Assembly: GCF_004342725.1 (NCBI RefSeq)
Contig: NZ_SMCP01000009.1
Span: 1-64,000, forward strand
Direction of reading: 5' to 3'
Length of the DNA stretch: 64,000 nucleotides
Source of the DNA: Testudinibacter aquarius
Lineage (GTDB): Bacteria; Pseudomonadota; Gammaproteobacteria; Enterobacterales; Pasteurellaceae
The notes beneath the pieces are model-generated. The model saw only the letters and a program-made list of their open reading frames with translations, was not told where the DNA came from and searched no databases. The stretch's first letter is position 1. The number at the start of each line of letters is the position of its first letter. The translations under genes and the position numbers were made by a program. Shown here piece after piece: positions 39,506 to 48,465 of this stretch.

Positions 39506-39597
39506 AAGTGCGGTCAATGCCATCAAGTTGCCAACATCCGCAACCGTTCCACGCTAGACCGCGCATCTTCAAATTAAACGTTTAACCTAGGATGAGA
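39506..39597 (+). repeat. Decayed ribF-derived spacer, copy A
   Basis: This spacer begins with about 48 bp similar to ribF 38535-38586 (reading GTTGCCAACATCCGCAACCG versus GTTGCCAATATCGGCAACCG) and continues after a junction into a copy of the ribF 3' end and Sel1 leader (TTCAAATTAAACGTTTAACC). The intervening 180 bp of ribF is missing. It contains a perfect USS where ribF has a one-base variant. Confidence 0.8.
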
Positions 39598-39602
39598 AAT
39601 TT

Positions 39603-40295
39603 ATGCTGAAATACTTTTATGCCACACTTTTGACTTTATGCTTCAGTTTACCGTTAAGCGCGCAAACGGAATCGTTTGAACAATTGCAAGTCCGAGCAGA
39701 ACAAGGCGATGTCGATGCACAATATAATTTAGGCGTGATATATAATACCGGTGAAGGCGTTGAACAAAATTACCAACAAGCCGCAATATGGTATCAAAAA
39801 GCAGCTGAACAAGGTCATGCTTATGCACAAAATAATTTAGGTTTTATGTATGACCACGGACAAGGGGTAGCACGAGATGAGTTACAAGCCATTGAATTGT
39901 ATCAAAAAGCGGCGGAACAAGGCGATATTGTAGCACAATATAATTTAGGCGTTATCTATGAGCAATCGGAAATAATACAGGATTATCAGAAAGCCACTAA
40001 ATGGTATCAAGAAGCAGCAGGACAAGGTCATTCTTCAGCCCAATATAATTTGGGTATGATGTATGATGATGGACGAGGAGTAAAACAAGATTACCAACAA
40101 GCCATGCAGTGGTATCAAAAAGCAGCAGAACAAGGCAATCCTCAGGCACAAAATAATCTGGGCGTTCTCTATAGTAATGGGCAAGGGGTAACACAAGATT
40201 TTCTTAAAGCAAAACAATGGTATGCTAAAGCTTGTGATAACGGCGAGCAACTTGGTTGTGATAATTATCGTAAACTCAATAAGCAAGGTTATTAA
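39603..40295 (+). CDS. Secreted Sel1-repeat protein, copy 2
   Basis: A 230-aa paralogue with the same signal peptide start (MLKYFY) and five Sel1 units. One unit is irregular, with IIYEQSEIIQDYQ lacking the usual glycine turn (read near residue 118). The last two units and the cysteine tail (KACDN-x4-GCDNYR) are nearly identical to copy 1 at the DNA level, while the first half differs, which suggests gene conversion or recent duplication at the 3' half. The signal peptide codons have lost the USS (ACACTT instead of GCACTT). A second ribF-like spacer follows. Confidence 0.87.
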   Translation: MLKYFYATLLTLCFSLPLSAQTESFEQLQVRAEQGDVDAQYNLGVIYNTGEGVEQNYQQAAIWYQKAAEQGHAYAQNNLGFMYDHGQGVARDELQAIELYQKAAEQGDIVAQYNLGVIYEQSEIIQDYQKATKWYQEAAGQGHSSAQYNLGMMYDDGRGVKQDYQQAMQWYQKAAEQGNPQAQNNLGVLYSNGQGVTQDFLKAKQWYAKACDNGEQLGCDNYRKLNKQGY

Positions 40296-40301
40296 AGGTC
40301 A

Positions 40302-40395
40302 AAGTGCGGTCGGCGCCATCAAGTTGCCAACATCCGCAACCGTCCCACGCTAGACCGCGCATCTTCAAATTAAACGCTTAATCTAGGATGAGGAA
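40302..40395 (+). repeat. Decayed ribF-derived spacer, copy B
   Basis: Nearly identical to the spacer at 39506-39597, including the same junction (ACGCTAGACCGCGCATC), so the second duplication copied an already rearranged unit. It also carries the perfect USS. Confidence 0.8.
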
Positions 40396-40398
40396 TTT

Positions 40399-41522
40399 AT
40401 GCTGAAATACTTTTATACCGCACTTTTGACTTTAGTATTAAGTTTACCGTTAAACACACAAGCGGAATCATTGGCACAGCTGCAAACCCGCGCAGCGCAA
40501 GGCGATGCGCAAGCCCAATTTGAGCTGGGCGATCACTATTTTCTGTCTGACGGTGGCAAAGAGAGTGATCAGCAAGCGGTCATGTGGTTTAAAAAAGCTG
40601 CCGAGCAAAACTTCGCCGAGGCGCAATATGCGCTTGGGCAGCTATCACGTGACGGTATTGGTGTTCCACAAGATTATTCTCAGGCGCTGTATTGGTTGCA
40701 ACAAGCAGCTGAGCAAAACCATGCCAAAGCACAATTTGACCTTGCCTACCTGTATCTGAAAGTTAAACAAGATTATGCACTCGCCGCACAGTGGCTGCAA
40801 AAGCCGCCGAACAAAATCTAGCTGAAGCGCAATATGCGCTCGCCGTGTTATACCGCGAAGGCGAAGGCGTCAAACAGGACTACCCACTTGCGCTGCACTG
40901 GCTGCAAAAAGCGGCAAAACAAGGCGATGCCAAATCACAGTATAATCTCGCATCGCTGTACAGCGATGCACAAGCAATGACCCCGAATTATCCGCAAGCG
41001 TTGTACTGGTATCACAAAGCCGCTGCGCAAGATTTCACCCTGGCACAATATAACCTCGGCGTGTTGTACCGTGACGGGAAAGCAGGGAATCCGGATTATC
41101 AGCAAGCGCAGCAATGGTTTCAAAAAGCCGCAGATAAGGAATTTACCTTGGCGCAATTTAATCTTGGTTTGCTGTACTATGACGGGCAAGGGGTCACACA
41201 AGATTATGCGCAAGCGCTACGTTGGTTTCAAAAAGCGGCGGATCAAGGCTACCCGGCGGCACAATATAATCTCGGGCTGATGTACCGTGCCGGACAAGGC
41301 GTGAAAGCCGACTATGCACAAGCCGTACACTGGTTTCGAAAAGCCGCCGAGCAAAATAATTCGCCGGCACAAAACAGCCTGGGTGTGATGTACAGCGAAG
41401 GACTCGGTGTGGCACAGAATTTCAAACAAGCTGAAATTTGGTACTGCAAAGCCTGCGATAACCAAAACCAACCCGGCTGCAATAATTACCGTAAGCTCAT
41501 GCAAATGATGGATAAAGAGTGA
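40399..41522 (+). pseudogene. Secreted Sel1-repeat protein, copy 3, frameshifted
   Basis: The gene reads in frame from 40399 with a signal peptide identical to copy 1, then meets a stop at 40819-40821. The other frame takes over from the same place and continues to 41522. The break is one missing A in the run 40799-40802: CAAAAGCC here, but CAAAAAGCC at the equivalent place in the other repeats. Restoring the base gives about 374 aa with nine to ten Sel1 units and the two-cysteine tail (KACDN-x4-GCNNYR). It is either a true pseudogene, a phase-variable switch, or a sequencing error in a homopolymer. Confidence 0.85.
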
Positions 41523-41526
41523 GTTC

Positions 41527-41550
41527 AAGTGCGGTTGCAAAACCGCACTT
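41527..41550 (+). terminator. Terminator of the Sel1 cluster from inverted USS
   Basis: AAGTGCGGTT and AACCGCACTT form a 10-bp stem with loop GCAA, followed by TTTGCTTT. It ends the three-gene Sel1 array. Confidence 0.85.
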
Positions 41551-41597
41551 TTGCTTTCCAGTCCTGCTTTTTTCTATAACGACTTATCCAAAAACTA

Positions 41598-41626
41598 TCG
41601 AAAATTAACCGCACTTTGCGTATAAT
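41598..41626 (+). promoter_or_regulatory. ileS promoter with a USS in its spacer
   Basis: TCGAAA (41598-41603) and a perfect TATAAT (41621-41626) are separated by 17 bp. The spacer contains ACCGCACTT, an exact USS. The transcript would start about 30 nt before the ileS ATG. Confidence 0.7.
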
Positions 41627-41661
41627 GTGGCGATTATTTGCTTAAAAACATGGAATGAATG

Positions 41662-44484
41662 ATGTCTAACGAAAATACTGACTACAAAAACACGCTGAAT
41701 CTGCCGGAGACCGGCTTTCCAATGCGTGGCGATCTGGCGAAGCGCGAGCCGAAAATGCTGGAAAACTGGTATCAGAAATCGCTGTACCAAAAAATTCGCC
41801 AAGCGGCAAAAGGCAAAAAAAGTTTTATCCTGCATGACGGTCCTCCCTACGCCAATGGCACATTGCATATCGGACACGCGGTCAACAAAATTTTAAAAGA
41901 TGTGATCATCAAATCTAAAACCGCACTTGGCTACGATTCGCCGTATGTTCCGGGTTGGGACTGCCACGGCTTGCCGATTGAACTGAAAGTGGAAGGCTTG
42001 GTCGGCAAACCGAACCAAAAAATCAGCGCCGCCGAATTCCGTGAAGAGTGCCGCAAATACGCTGCCAGCCAAGTGGAAGGACAGAAAGCTGATTTTATCC
42101 GTTTCGGGGTTTTAGGCGATTGGGATAATCCATATCTGACCATGAATTTTGATACTGAAGCCAATATTATCCGCACGTTGGGCAAGGTGATCAAAAACGG
42201 GCATTTGTACAAAGGCTACAAACCGGTGCACTGGTGCCTGGACTGCGCTTCCTCCTTGGCGGAAGCAGAAGTGGAATACGAAGAACACAAATCACCGTCG
42301 ATTTATGTGCGTTTTGCCGCTGACGATCAAAGTGCGGTCGCGGCTAAATTTAATGCCGCTGGTCATGGTGCAATTTCAGCGGTGATCTGGACCACGACAC
42401 CGTGGACTTTGCCGTCAAATAAAGCCATCTCAATCAATCCTGAACTTAATTATCAACTGGTTCAACTCAACGGTGAACAACCGGAGCGGTTGATTTTGGT
42501 GAAAGAGCTGGTTGCCGCCACAATGCAGGCGTTGGCGATCAGCGACTATACCGTGTTGGGCGAAGCCAAAGGCAGCGATTTAGAGCTACTGAGCTTTAAG
42601 CACCCGTTCTATGACTACAGCGTGCCGTTTATCTTAGGCGACCACGTCACCACCGAAGCCGGTACCGGCTTGGTGCACACGGCGCCGGATCATGGCTTGG
42701 ACGACTATAACATCGCAAAAAAATACGACATTGCGATGGTCAATTTGGTCAATGACGACGGTACCTTTAACCAACGCACGCCATTTTTCGCCGGATTAAA
42801 TGTGTTCAAAGCCAATCCGTTGGTGATCGAGAAATTAAAAGAAACCAACAGCCTGCTGAAAGTACAAACCATCGCTCACAGCTACCCGCACTGCTGGCGC
42901 CACAAAACCCCGATTATTTTCCGAGCCACGCCACAATGGTTTATCGGCATGGAAACCCAAGGGTTGCGCCAACAAGCATTAAAAGAGATTCAAGGGGTGC
43001 AATGGATCCCGGATTGGGGACAAGCGCGGATCGAAACCATGGTGGCAAACCGCCCCGACTGGTGTATTTCGCGTCAGCGTACTTGGGGCGTGCCGATGAC
43101 CCTGTTTATCCACAAGCAGACCGAAGAACTGCACCCACGCAGTTTGGAACTGCTGGAACAAGTGGCACAACGCGTAGAAAAGCGCGGTATTCAAGCTTGG
43201 TGGGATCTGGATCCGAAAGAGTTGTTGGGTGATGATGCCGAACAGTACAGCAAAGTGCCTGATACACTGGATGTCTGGTTCGATTCCGGTTCCACCTATT
43301 CAACCGTGGTCGCCACCCGTCCGGAATTTGCCGGCAAAGCCGCTGATATGTATCTGGAAGGTTCCGATCAACATCGTGGCTGGTTTATGTCGTCATTGAT
43401 GTTGTCTACCGCCACCGATAACAAAGCGCCATACCGTCAAGTCTTAACCCATGGTTTTACCGTAGATGCGCAAGGGCGCAAAATGTCGAAATCGATCGGC
43501 AATATCGTTGAGCCACAAAAAGTGATGAACAGCTATGGCGCCGATATTCTGCGTTTATGGGTCGCATCCACCGATTATACCGGCGAAATTGCGGTGTCCG
43601 ATGACAACTTTAAACGCACCGCCGATATGTATCGCCGGATCCGTAACACCATGCGTTTCCTGTTGGCAAACCTGAACGGCTTCGACCCGAAAACCGATAT
43701 GGTGAAACGTGAAGAGATGATCACGCTCGATCGTTGGGCGGTGGATTGTGCCTTGCAAGCGCAACAAGATATTGCCAACAACTACGACAATTATCAATTC
43801 CACTTGGTGGTGCAGCGCTTGATGCGTTTCTTCTCAATTGAGATGGGTTCGTTCTATCTGGATATTATCAAAGACCGCCAATACACGACCAAAGCCGACA
43901 GCGTGGCACGCCGCAGCTGCCAAACTGCACTTTACCATATCGCGGAAGCGGCAGTACGTTGGATTGCACCAATTTTATCGTTCACCGCCGACGAAGTTTG
44001 GTCCTACCTGCCCGGCGAACACAGTGAATTCGTGTTTACTGAAGAGTTGTATGACGGCCTGTTCGCATTGGACAGCCATGAAAGCATGAACGACAACTAT
44101 TGGCAGCAGATCCTCAAAGTGCGGTCAGAAGTCAACCGAGTATTGGAACAAGCCCGTGCCGACAAAGTGATCGGCTCCGGATTGGAAGCGGAAGTTACGC
44201 TATACGCCGATGAACAGCTTTTACCGCAGTTGCAACAGCTCGGTGCAGAGTTGCGTTTTGTGTTAATCACTTCAAAAGCTGAAGTCAAACCGTTAAGCAC
44301 AGCGGATGTCGCAGTAGGCGAGCTCAACGGCTTAGCGGTCAAAGTGATCCGCTCGCCGCACGAAAAATGCCCACGCTGCTGGCACTATTCCGACACCATC
44401 GGTTTAAACCCGGCTCATCCGCACTTATGCAGCCGCTGCGTGGAAAATGTGGATGGTGAAGGCGAAGTGCGTGAGTTTGCGTAA
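41662..44484 (+). CDS. ileS: Isoleucine-tRNA ligase IleS
   Basis: A 940-aa class I aminoacyl-tRNA synthetase. The HIGH motif is in [11 protein letters not shown] near residue 60 and KMSKS in [10 protein letters not shown] near residue 605. The editing domain ([12 protein letters not shown]) and the C-terminal zinc site (CPRCWHY and CSRC) are intact. Two adjacent ATG codons occur; the second fits the GGAATG ribosome binding site better. Downstream lies lspA, as in H. influenzae and E. coli. Confidence 0.97.
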   Translation: MSNENTDYKNTLNLPETGFPMRGDLAKREPKMLENWYQKSLYQKIRQAAKGKKSFILHDGPPYANGTLHIGHAVNKILKDVIIKSKTALGYDSPYVPGWDCHGLPIELKVEGLVGKPNQKISAAEFREECRKYAASQVEGQKADFIRFGVLGDWDNPYLTMNFDTEANIIRTLGKVIKNGHLYKGYKPVHWCLDCASSLAEAEVEYEEHKSPSIYVRFAADDQSAVAAKFNAAGHGAISAVIWTTTPWTLPSNKAISINPELNYQLVQLNGEQPERLILVKELVAATMQALAISDYTVLGEAKGSDLELLSFKHPFYDYSVPFILGDHVTTEAGTGLVHTAPDHGLDDYNIAKKYDIAMVNLVNDDGTFNQRTPFFAGLNVFKANPLVIEKLKETNSLLKVQTIAHSYPHCWRHKTPIIFRATPQWFIGMETQGLRQQALKEIQGVQWIPDWGQARIETMVANRPDWCISRQRTWGVPMTLFIHKQTEELHPRSLELLEQVAQRVEKRGIQAWWDLDPKELLGDDAEQYSKVPDTLDVWFDSGSTYSTVVATRPEFAGKAADMYLEGSDQHRGWFMSSLMLSTATDNKAPYRQVLTHGFTVDAQGRKMSKSIGNIVEPQKVMNSYGADILRLWVASTDYTGEIAVSDDNFKRTADMYRRIRNTMRFLLANLNGFDPKTDMVKREEMITLDRWAVDCALQAQQDIANNYDNYQFHLVVQRLMRFFSIEMGSFYLDIIKDRQYTTKADSVARRSCQTALYHIAEAAVRWIAPILSFTADEVWSYLPGEHSEFVFTEELYDGLFALDSHESMNDNYWQQILKVRSEVNRVLEQARADKVIGSGLEAEVTLYADEQLLPQLQQLGAELRFVLITSKAEVKPLSTADVAVGELNGLAVKVIRSPHEKCPRCWHYSDTIGLNPAHPHLCSRCVENVDGEGEVREFA

Positions 44485-44507
44485 TGTACATTTTTGTTAA
44501 ATTGTAG

Positions 44508-44526
44508 GGGCGGATTGCATCCGCCC
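44508..44526. repeat. GGGCGGAT palindrome, dispersed repeat
   Basis: GGGCGGAT (44508-44515) and ATCCGCCC (44519-44526) with loop TGC. Nearly the same palindrome occurs at 129-151. It lies between ileS and lspA, just before a second inverted repeat (AAGACGC 44540-44546 with GCGTCTT 44569-44575). Confidence 0.65.
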
Positions 44527-44597
44527 TTTACTCGTACTCAAGACGCTCGTTCGCTTTATGCCGTAAAAGCGTCTTTGCTATTTTAGAGACATCATCA

Positions 44598-45089
44598 ATG
44601 AAAAAAAATGGTCTATCTTTTCTTTGGCTAAGTGCGATCGCCTTTATTCTCGATCTACTGAGCAAATGGATTGTGGTAAACAACTTTCAACTGTATGAAA
44701 GCATTAATATTCTGCCGGTTTTTAATTTTACTTATGTGCGTAACTATGGTGCGGCATTCAGTTTTTTGGCGGATCATGGCGGTTGGCAGAAATACTTTTT
44801 TATCGTTTTAGCCCTTGGTATTTCAGCCTTGCTCATCTATTGGCTATACCGTAACAGTGTCAGCAAAAAACTGATGAATTGTGGCTATGCGTTGATTATC
44901 GGCGGCGCTTTAGCCAATATGGTTGACCGCACTTATCATGGGTTTGTGGTGGATTTTTTACATGTTTACTGGGAAAATTACCATTTTCCGGTATTTAACA
45001 TCGCCGATGTCAGTATTTCAATTGGTGCCGGTTTACTGATTCTGGATTACTTTGTCAATCCGGAAAAGAAAAACAGTCAGAGTGAGTGA
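44598..45089 (+). CDS. lspA: Lipoprotein signal peptidase LspA
   Basis: A 163-aa inner membrane aspartyl protease with four hydrophobic segments that cleaves prolipoprotein signal peptides. Both catalytic signatures are present: NMVDR near residue 115 and [11 protein letters not shown] near residue 135. Its stop lies just before the ispH start, so the two are coupled. BamE and the 250-aa lipoprotein in this window would be substrates. Confidence 0.96.
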   Translation: MKKNGLSFLWLSAIAFILDLLSKWIVVNNFQLYESINILPVFNFTYVRNYGAAFSFLADHGGWQKYFFIVLALGISALLIYWLYRNSVSKKLMNCGYALIIGGALANMVDRTYHGFVVDFLHVYWENYHFPVFNIADVSISIGAGLLILDYFVNPEKKNSQSE

Positions 45090-45094
45090 TTAAG

Positions 45095-46039
45095 ATGAAA
45101 ATTATTTTAGCCAATCCACGCGGCTTCTGTGCCGGGGTTGATCGTGCGATCAGCATTGTCGAACTGGCATTGGAAATTCACGGTGCACCGATCTATGTGC
45201 GGCACGAAGTGGTGCATAACCGTTTTGTGGTCAACGGCTTGCGCGAACGTGGCGCAGTGTTTGTGGAAGAGCTGGACGAAGTGCCGAACGGGGCGATTGT
45301 GATTTTCTCGGCGCATGGGGTCTCGCAACAAGTGCGGCAGGAAGCCAAAAGCCGTGATTTGAAGGTGTTTGATGCCACTTGTCCATTGGTAACTAAAGTA
45401 CATATGCAAGTGGCGCGCGCCAGCCGCAAAGGCACTAAAGCGATTTTAATCGGACATCAAGGGCACCCGGAAGTGGAAGGTACGATGGGGCAATATGATA
45501 ATCAGGATGGTGGCATTTATTTGGTCGAATCGGTGGAAGATATTGCCAATTTGCCACTCAGCCAAGCTGATGATTTGACCTTTATGACCCAAACAACATT
45601 ATCCATTAATGATACCAGTTCCATTATTGAAAACTTAAAAGAGAAATATCCGGCAATTCAGGGACCACGCAAAAACGATATTTGCTATGCCACCACTAAC
45701 CGGCAAAATGCGGTTGCCGAGCTGGCGAAACAATCAGATTTAGTGATTGTGGTTGGTTCTAAAAACTCCTCTAATTCCAATCGCTTGGCAGAATTGGCAT
45801 CACGCATGGGAGTTGTTGCTAAGCTAATTGACGATGCTGACGACATTGATGCCAATTGGCTACACAACGTCAATGTGATCGGCATTACCGCTGGCGCTTC
45901 TGCGCCGGAAGTGTTGGTGCAATCGGTGGTCAGCCGTTTACGCGAATTGGGCGCAACCAGTGTCGAGGATTTAGAGGGTTGTGAGGAAAATACGGTATTT
46001 GAAGTGCCACGCGAATTGCGGATTAAGGCGGTGAGCTGA
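45095..46039 (+). CDS. ispH: 4-hydroxy-3-methylbut-2-enyl diphosphate reductase IspH
   Basis: A 314-aa iron-sulfur enzyme for the last step of the MEP isoprenoid pathway. The three cluster cysteines are in NPRGFCAG (residue 12), DATCPLV (near 96) and [11 protein letters not shown] (near 197). The ATG at 45095 gives the family N-terminus [14 protein letters not shown]; a GTG at 45086 opens a longer frame that would overlap lspA. Order lspA-ispH-comEA is as in H. influenzae. Confidence 0.97.
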   Translation: MKIILANPRGFCAGVDRAISIVELALEIHGAPIYVRHEVVHNRFVVNGLRERGAVFVEELDEVPNGAIVIFSAHGVSQQVRQEAKSRDLKVFDATCPLVTKVHMQVARASRKGTKAILIGHQGHPEVEGTMGQYDNQDGGIYLVESVEDIANLPLSQADDLTFMTQTTLSINDTSSIIENLKEKYPAIQGPRKNDICYATTNRQNAVAELAKQSDLVIVVGSKNSSNSNRLAELASRMGVVAKLIDDADDIDANWLHNVNVIGITAGASAPEVLVQSVVSRLRELGATSVEDLEGCEENTVFEVPRELRIKAVS

Positions 46040-46120
46040 CCGCACTTTGTTTTTATGGTCATTTAACTATAGTTAGTTAAGTATAGTCATTTAAGTTTCA
46101 GGCGTATTTTTTACCTATTT

Positions 46121-46164
46121 TGCGATCCGGATCGAGAGATTTAAGGCTCGGATTCGAATCGCAA
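46121..46164 (+). promoter_or_regulatory. CRP-S-like site(s) upstream of comEA within an inverted repeat
   Basis: TTTTGCGATCCGGATCGAG at 46118-46136 has one perfect half (TGCGA) and the central ATC-CGGAT expected of the competence CRP-S consensus (TGCGA-N6-TCGCA); the right half is degenerate. A second, mirrored version ends in a perfect TCGCA at 46149-46164. The two arms also form a hairpin of about 17 bp. CRP-S sites require cAMP-CRP plus Sxy (TfoX) and control competence genes including the H. influenzae comEA homologue. Confidence 0.6.
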
Positions 46165-46184
46165 GCAAAATATGGGCATAGTGG

Positions 46185-46208
46185 CGCTGTCGATTTGATT
46201 CGGCAGCG
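46185..46208 (+). terminator. ispH terminator
   Basis: CGCTGTCGA (46185-46193) pairs with TCGGCAGCG (46200-46208) with one G-T pair, followed by seven T. It sits 146 nt after ispH but only 49 nt before comEA, so the comEA transcript must start within or after the stem, or pass through it. Confidence 0.75.
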
Positions 46209-46256
46209 TTTTTTTATTTCATTTATCTCAAGCAAAAACTGTATAAAGGAAACACT

Positions 46257-46616
46257 ATGTTTAAGTTAAAATCAAACTTTCGCAAATGGTCTGCTCTGGC
46301 ATTTTTAGGCGCTTTTACTGCCCTGCCGCTGTCTGCTCAACAAACTGTGGCAATCCCAGCGACTGAAACTGCCACCGAACAAGCCCAAGCCCAAGCCCAA
46401 GCCCAAGCCCAAATAGTAACAGAACGTATCAATTTAAACAGCGCCAGCGCTCAAGAATTGGAAAAAGGTCTGCTCGGTATCGGGGCGAAAAAAGCGCAAG
46501 CGATCGTGGAATACCGTGAGAAAAACGGCAATTTTATCAGTATTGATCAACTATCCGATGTTTCCGGCATTGGCAAAGCGACATTGGAAAAAAATCGCGA
46601 TTTGTTAAGCTTATAA
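46257..46616 (+). CDS. comEA: Competence DNA-binding protein ComEA family
   Basis: A 119-aa exported helix-hairpin-helix protein. A signal peptide is followed by a low-complexity linker of QA units, then a C-terminal ComEA-type HhH domain (INLNSASAQELEKGLLGIG and ISIDQLSDVSGIGKATLEKN). ComEA binds incoming DNA in the periplasm during transformation and acts as a ratchet. The linker is encoded by five exact in-frame copies of AAGCCC (46381-46410), which could change in number without breaking the frame. It lies after ispH as in H. influenzae. Confidence 0.92.
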   Translation: MFKLKSNFRKWSALAFLGAFTALPLSAQQTVAIPATETATEQAQAQAQAQAQIVTERINLNSASAQELEKGLLGIGAKKAQAIVEYREKNGNFISIDQLSDVSGIGKATLEKNRDLLSL

Positions 46617-46631
46617 ATTATCACAAACAAA

Positions 46632-46655
46632 ACCCGGCAGTTTCAGCTGCCGGGT
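46632..46655. terminator. Terminator between convergent comEA and the 49-aa gene
   Basis: ACCCGGCAG and CTGCCGGGT form a 9-bp GC-rich stem with a 6-nt loop. The minus strand continues into TTTGTTTG and the plus strand is preceded by A residues, so it mainly serves the minus-strand gene. Confidence 0.75.
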
Positions 46656-46689
46656 AAAATCAACAATAGATCTGCCAAAAGTGCGGTTT

Positions 46690-46839
46690 TCACTGTTGTT
46701 CGACTAAAAACTGAAACCAGTGTCGCTCTTCAATTCGCGCTTTGATTCTTTTACGTTGACGCAGGCGCAACAGGCGGCGGTGATTATTTTGTAATGAAAG
46801 GGATTTCTTCGGTTTAAAAAATACACGGGATCTTCTCAT
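46690..46839 (-). CDS. Small, very basic 49-aa protein of unknown function
   Basis: A short frame missed by size cut-offs. AGGAGAG lies 6-7 nt before the ATG and a terminator follows the stop. The protein has about 15 arginine and lysine residues among 49 (start MRRSRVFFKPKKS, centre RRLLRLRQRKRIKARIEER) and a single helix is likely, followed by a hydrophobic end (HWFQFLVEQQ). It lies 54 bp downstream of mltF on the same strand. RNA or DNA binding is plausible from charge alone. I do not recognise the family. Confidence 0.7.
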   Translation of the reverse strand: MRRSRVFFKPKKSLSLQNNHRRLLRLRQRKRIKARIEERHWFQFLVEQQ

Positions 46840-46893
46840 TCTGCTCTCCTGTTACACTCTGTTCTATTCTTCTGTTATCGATTTTATTGCTAA

Positions 46894-48348
46894 TTAGCCA
46901 TGTTGGATTAAATATTGATCCGCTGCATTGCTGCCGGTTTCAGCCGGTGTCAGTTTGCGGTCGATGGCTTTTTCAATCTCTTTTAAGCGGTAATGTTTGC
47001 TGATGCTGTTCATATAGCGGCGGATATTTTCTACATAGGCATGGGCTTCATAGCCGCGCGCATAACCATATTTCAATTTGGAATAGTAGCGTTTTTCTGC
47101 CAACAGCGGTAAATTATTTTTTACATCCAACCAGTTGTCCGGATTGCCGCCCAGTTCTTTGGTCAAACGGCGCGCATCCAATAAATGCCCCAATCCCATA
47201 TTATACGCCGCCAGTGCATACCAGATTTTATCGTCCTGATGAACGGTATTTGGAATCTGCCGCATCAGCAAATGCAGATATTCGGCGCCGCCGCGAATGC
47301 TTTGCTCCGGATCAGTTCTGTCCTGTACTTTCATTCGTTCTGCGGTATCTTTAGTCAGCATCATGATGCCGCGCACGCCGGTCGGTGAAGTTGCAGCTTC
47401 ATTCCAATGGGACTCTTGATAAGCAATCGCCGCCAAAGTGTGCCACTCCAACTCGCCACTATAGCGCTTGAAATAGTCGATGTATTTCGGCAATACATTT
47501 TCAATTGCATCTAAATAAGTGCGGGCATCAACATAATCAAAGTTGTGCATATGGTTAAAATATTTCTCTTCCAAACGCGCGACTAAACCGGTTTCCAGCG
47601 CACTGTGCATAAATTCCAGTGACGCTGCCTGCAATTCATTATAGGTATTTTTTGAAAAATACCAATGTACACTGGACTCTTCGCTGACATCAAAAGCAAC
47701 GTTCAACTGTGGCTTAATCTGCTGCGCCGAGGCAATATCAATCGAACTGGCAATGGCATAATCCTGCCTCCCCTCTGCCACCATCAACAAAATCTCTTCC
47801 TGCGTCAAATTTTGCTCTACTTGCCAATGCAGGTTGGGAAACGTCTGTTTGGCTTGTGTCAACAGATTAATCAGCTCTAGATTAAACGGAATAAGGATTG
47901 TGCTGTCAGCATCAGTGAAAGTTTTCGGGCGCTTTTCACCCATACGATACACCAACTGCCACGAGGCGGATGTGTAGCCCGGCCCGGTCTGAAATTGCTC
48001 GTTTTTTTCATTTTCGTAACGCAAGCCGGCCGCCGCCATATCAATTTGACCGCGCTTTAAGGCGTCAAACAATTGGCTGCTGTTATCAAGGCTGACCACT
48101 TTCAATCGCACGCCCAAATACTCGGCAAATGCAGTGCTCAATTCATATTCCAAGCCTTGCGCTTCATCGTTACCGATAAAATAATAAACCGGATTATTGA
48201 CTGTGCCGACCACCAACTCGCCTTTTTCCAATACGGTTACATAATGATTTTTCTCTTCCGACATCATTTTCTGCCACGGAAAAATCATATCTATTGCCCA
48301 TAACAATAGACCGATTGCAAAAACCGCCCGTAATAGTAGTCCTTTCAA
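46894..48348 (-). CDS. mltF: Membrane-bound lytic murein transglycosylase F (MltF)
   Basis: A 484-aa envelope enzyme. After a membrane segment (LLLRAVFAIGLLLWAIDMIF) comes a periplasmic solute-binding-like domain (residues 40-270), then an SLT lytic transglycosylase domain with AYQESHWNEAATSPTG, where the glutamate is catalytic. The frame extends to 48438 but both available upstream starts are TTG. The one at 48348 is chosen because the membrane segment follows directly and AGGG precedes it; the longer form would overlap the purL operator. Enterobacterial MltF is a lipoprotein, but here it seems anchored by a helix. Confidence 0.88.
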   Translation of the reverse strand: MKGLLLRAVFAIGLLLWAIDMIFPWQKMMSEEKNHYVTVLEKGELVVGTVNNPVYYFIGNDEAQGLEYELSTAFAEYLGVRLKVVSLDNSSQLFDALKRGQIDMAAAGLRYENEKNEQFQTGPGYTSASWQLVYRMGEKRPKTFTDADSTILIPFNLELINLLTQAKQTFPNLHWQVEQNLTQEEILLMVAEGRQDYAIASSIDIASAQQIKPQLNVAFDVSEESSVHWYFSKNTYNELQAASLEFMHSALETGLVARLEEKYFNHMHNFDYVDARTYLDAIENVLPKYIDYFKRYSGELEWHTLAAIAYQESHWNEAATSPTGVRGIMMLTKDTAERMKVQDRTDPEQSIRGGAEYLHLLMRQIPNTVHQDDKIWYALAAYNMGLGHLLDARRLTKELGGNPDNWLDVKNNLPLLAEKRYYSKLKYGYARGYEAHAYVENIRRYMNSISKHYRLKEIEKAIDRKLTPAETGSNAADQYLIQHG

Positions 48349-48432
48349 CTCAACGCCCTGTTCACTATTTTTGAAGATAGCGCATTCTAACCGCTCTTTC
48401 AGCAAAAACCAACTGACCTCGCGATGAAAAGG

Positions 48433-48448
48433 ACGCAAAAGTTTCCGT
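48433..48448 (+). promoter_or_regulatory. Predicted PurR operator at the purL promoter
   Basis: ACGCAAAAGTTTCCGT matches the E. coli PurR operator ACGCAAACGTTTGCGT at 14 of 16 positions. It covers the -35 region of a promoter whose -10 box TATAAT is at 48466-48471. PurR bound with hypoxanthine or guanine would repress purL, the classical arrangement. Confidence 0.75.
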
Positions 48449-48465
48449 TACACCGCAGTTTACTT

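Noticed and set aside
39177-41540. Long minus-strand frames opposite the Sel1 genes
   Set aside because: They arise from codon periodicity of the repeats and have no ribosome binding sites or independent similarity.
46141-46170. GGATTCGAATCGC resembling a tRNA T-arm
   Set aside because: The flanking bases do not form a 5-bp T stem and no cloverleaf fits; it is better explained as half of the comEA upstream inverted repeat.
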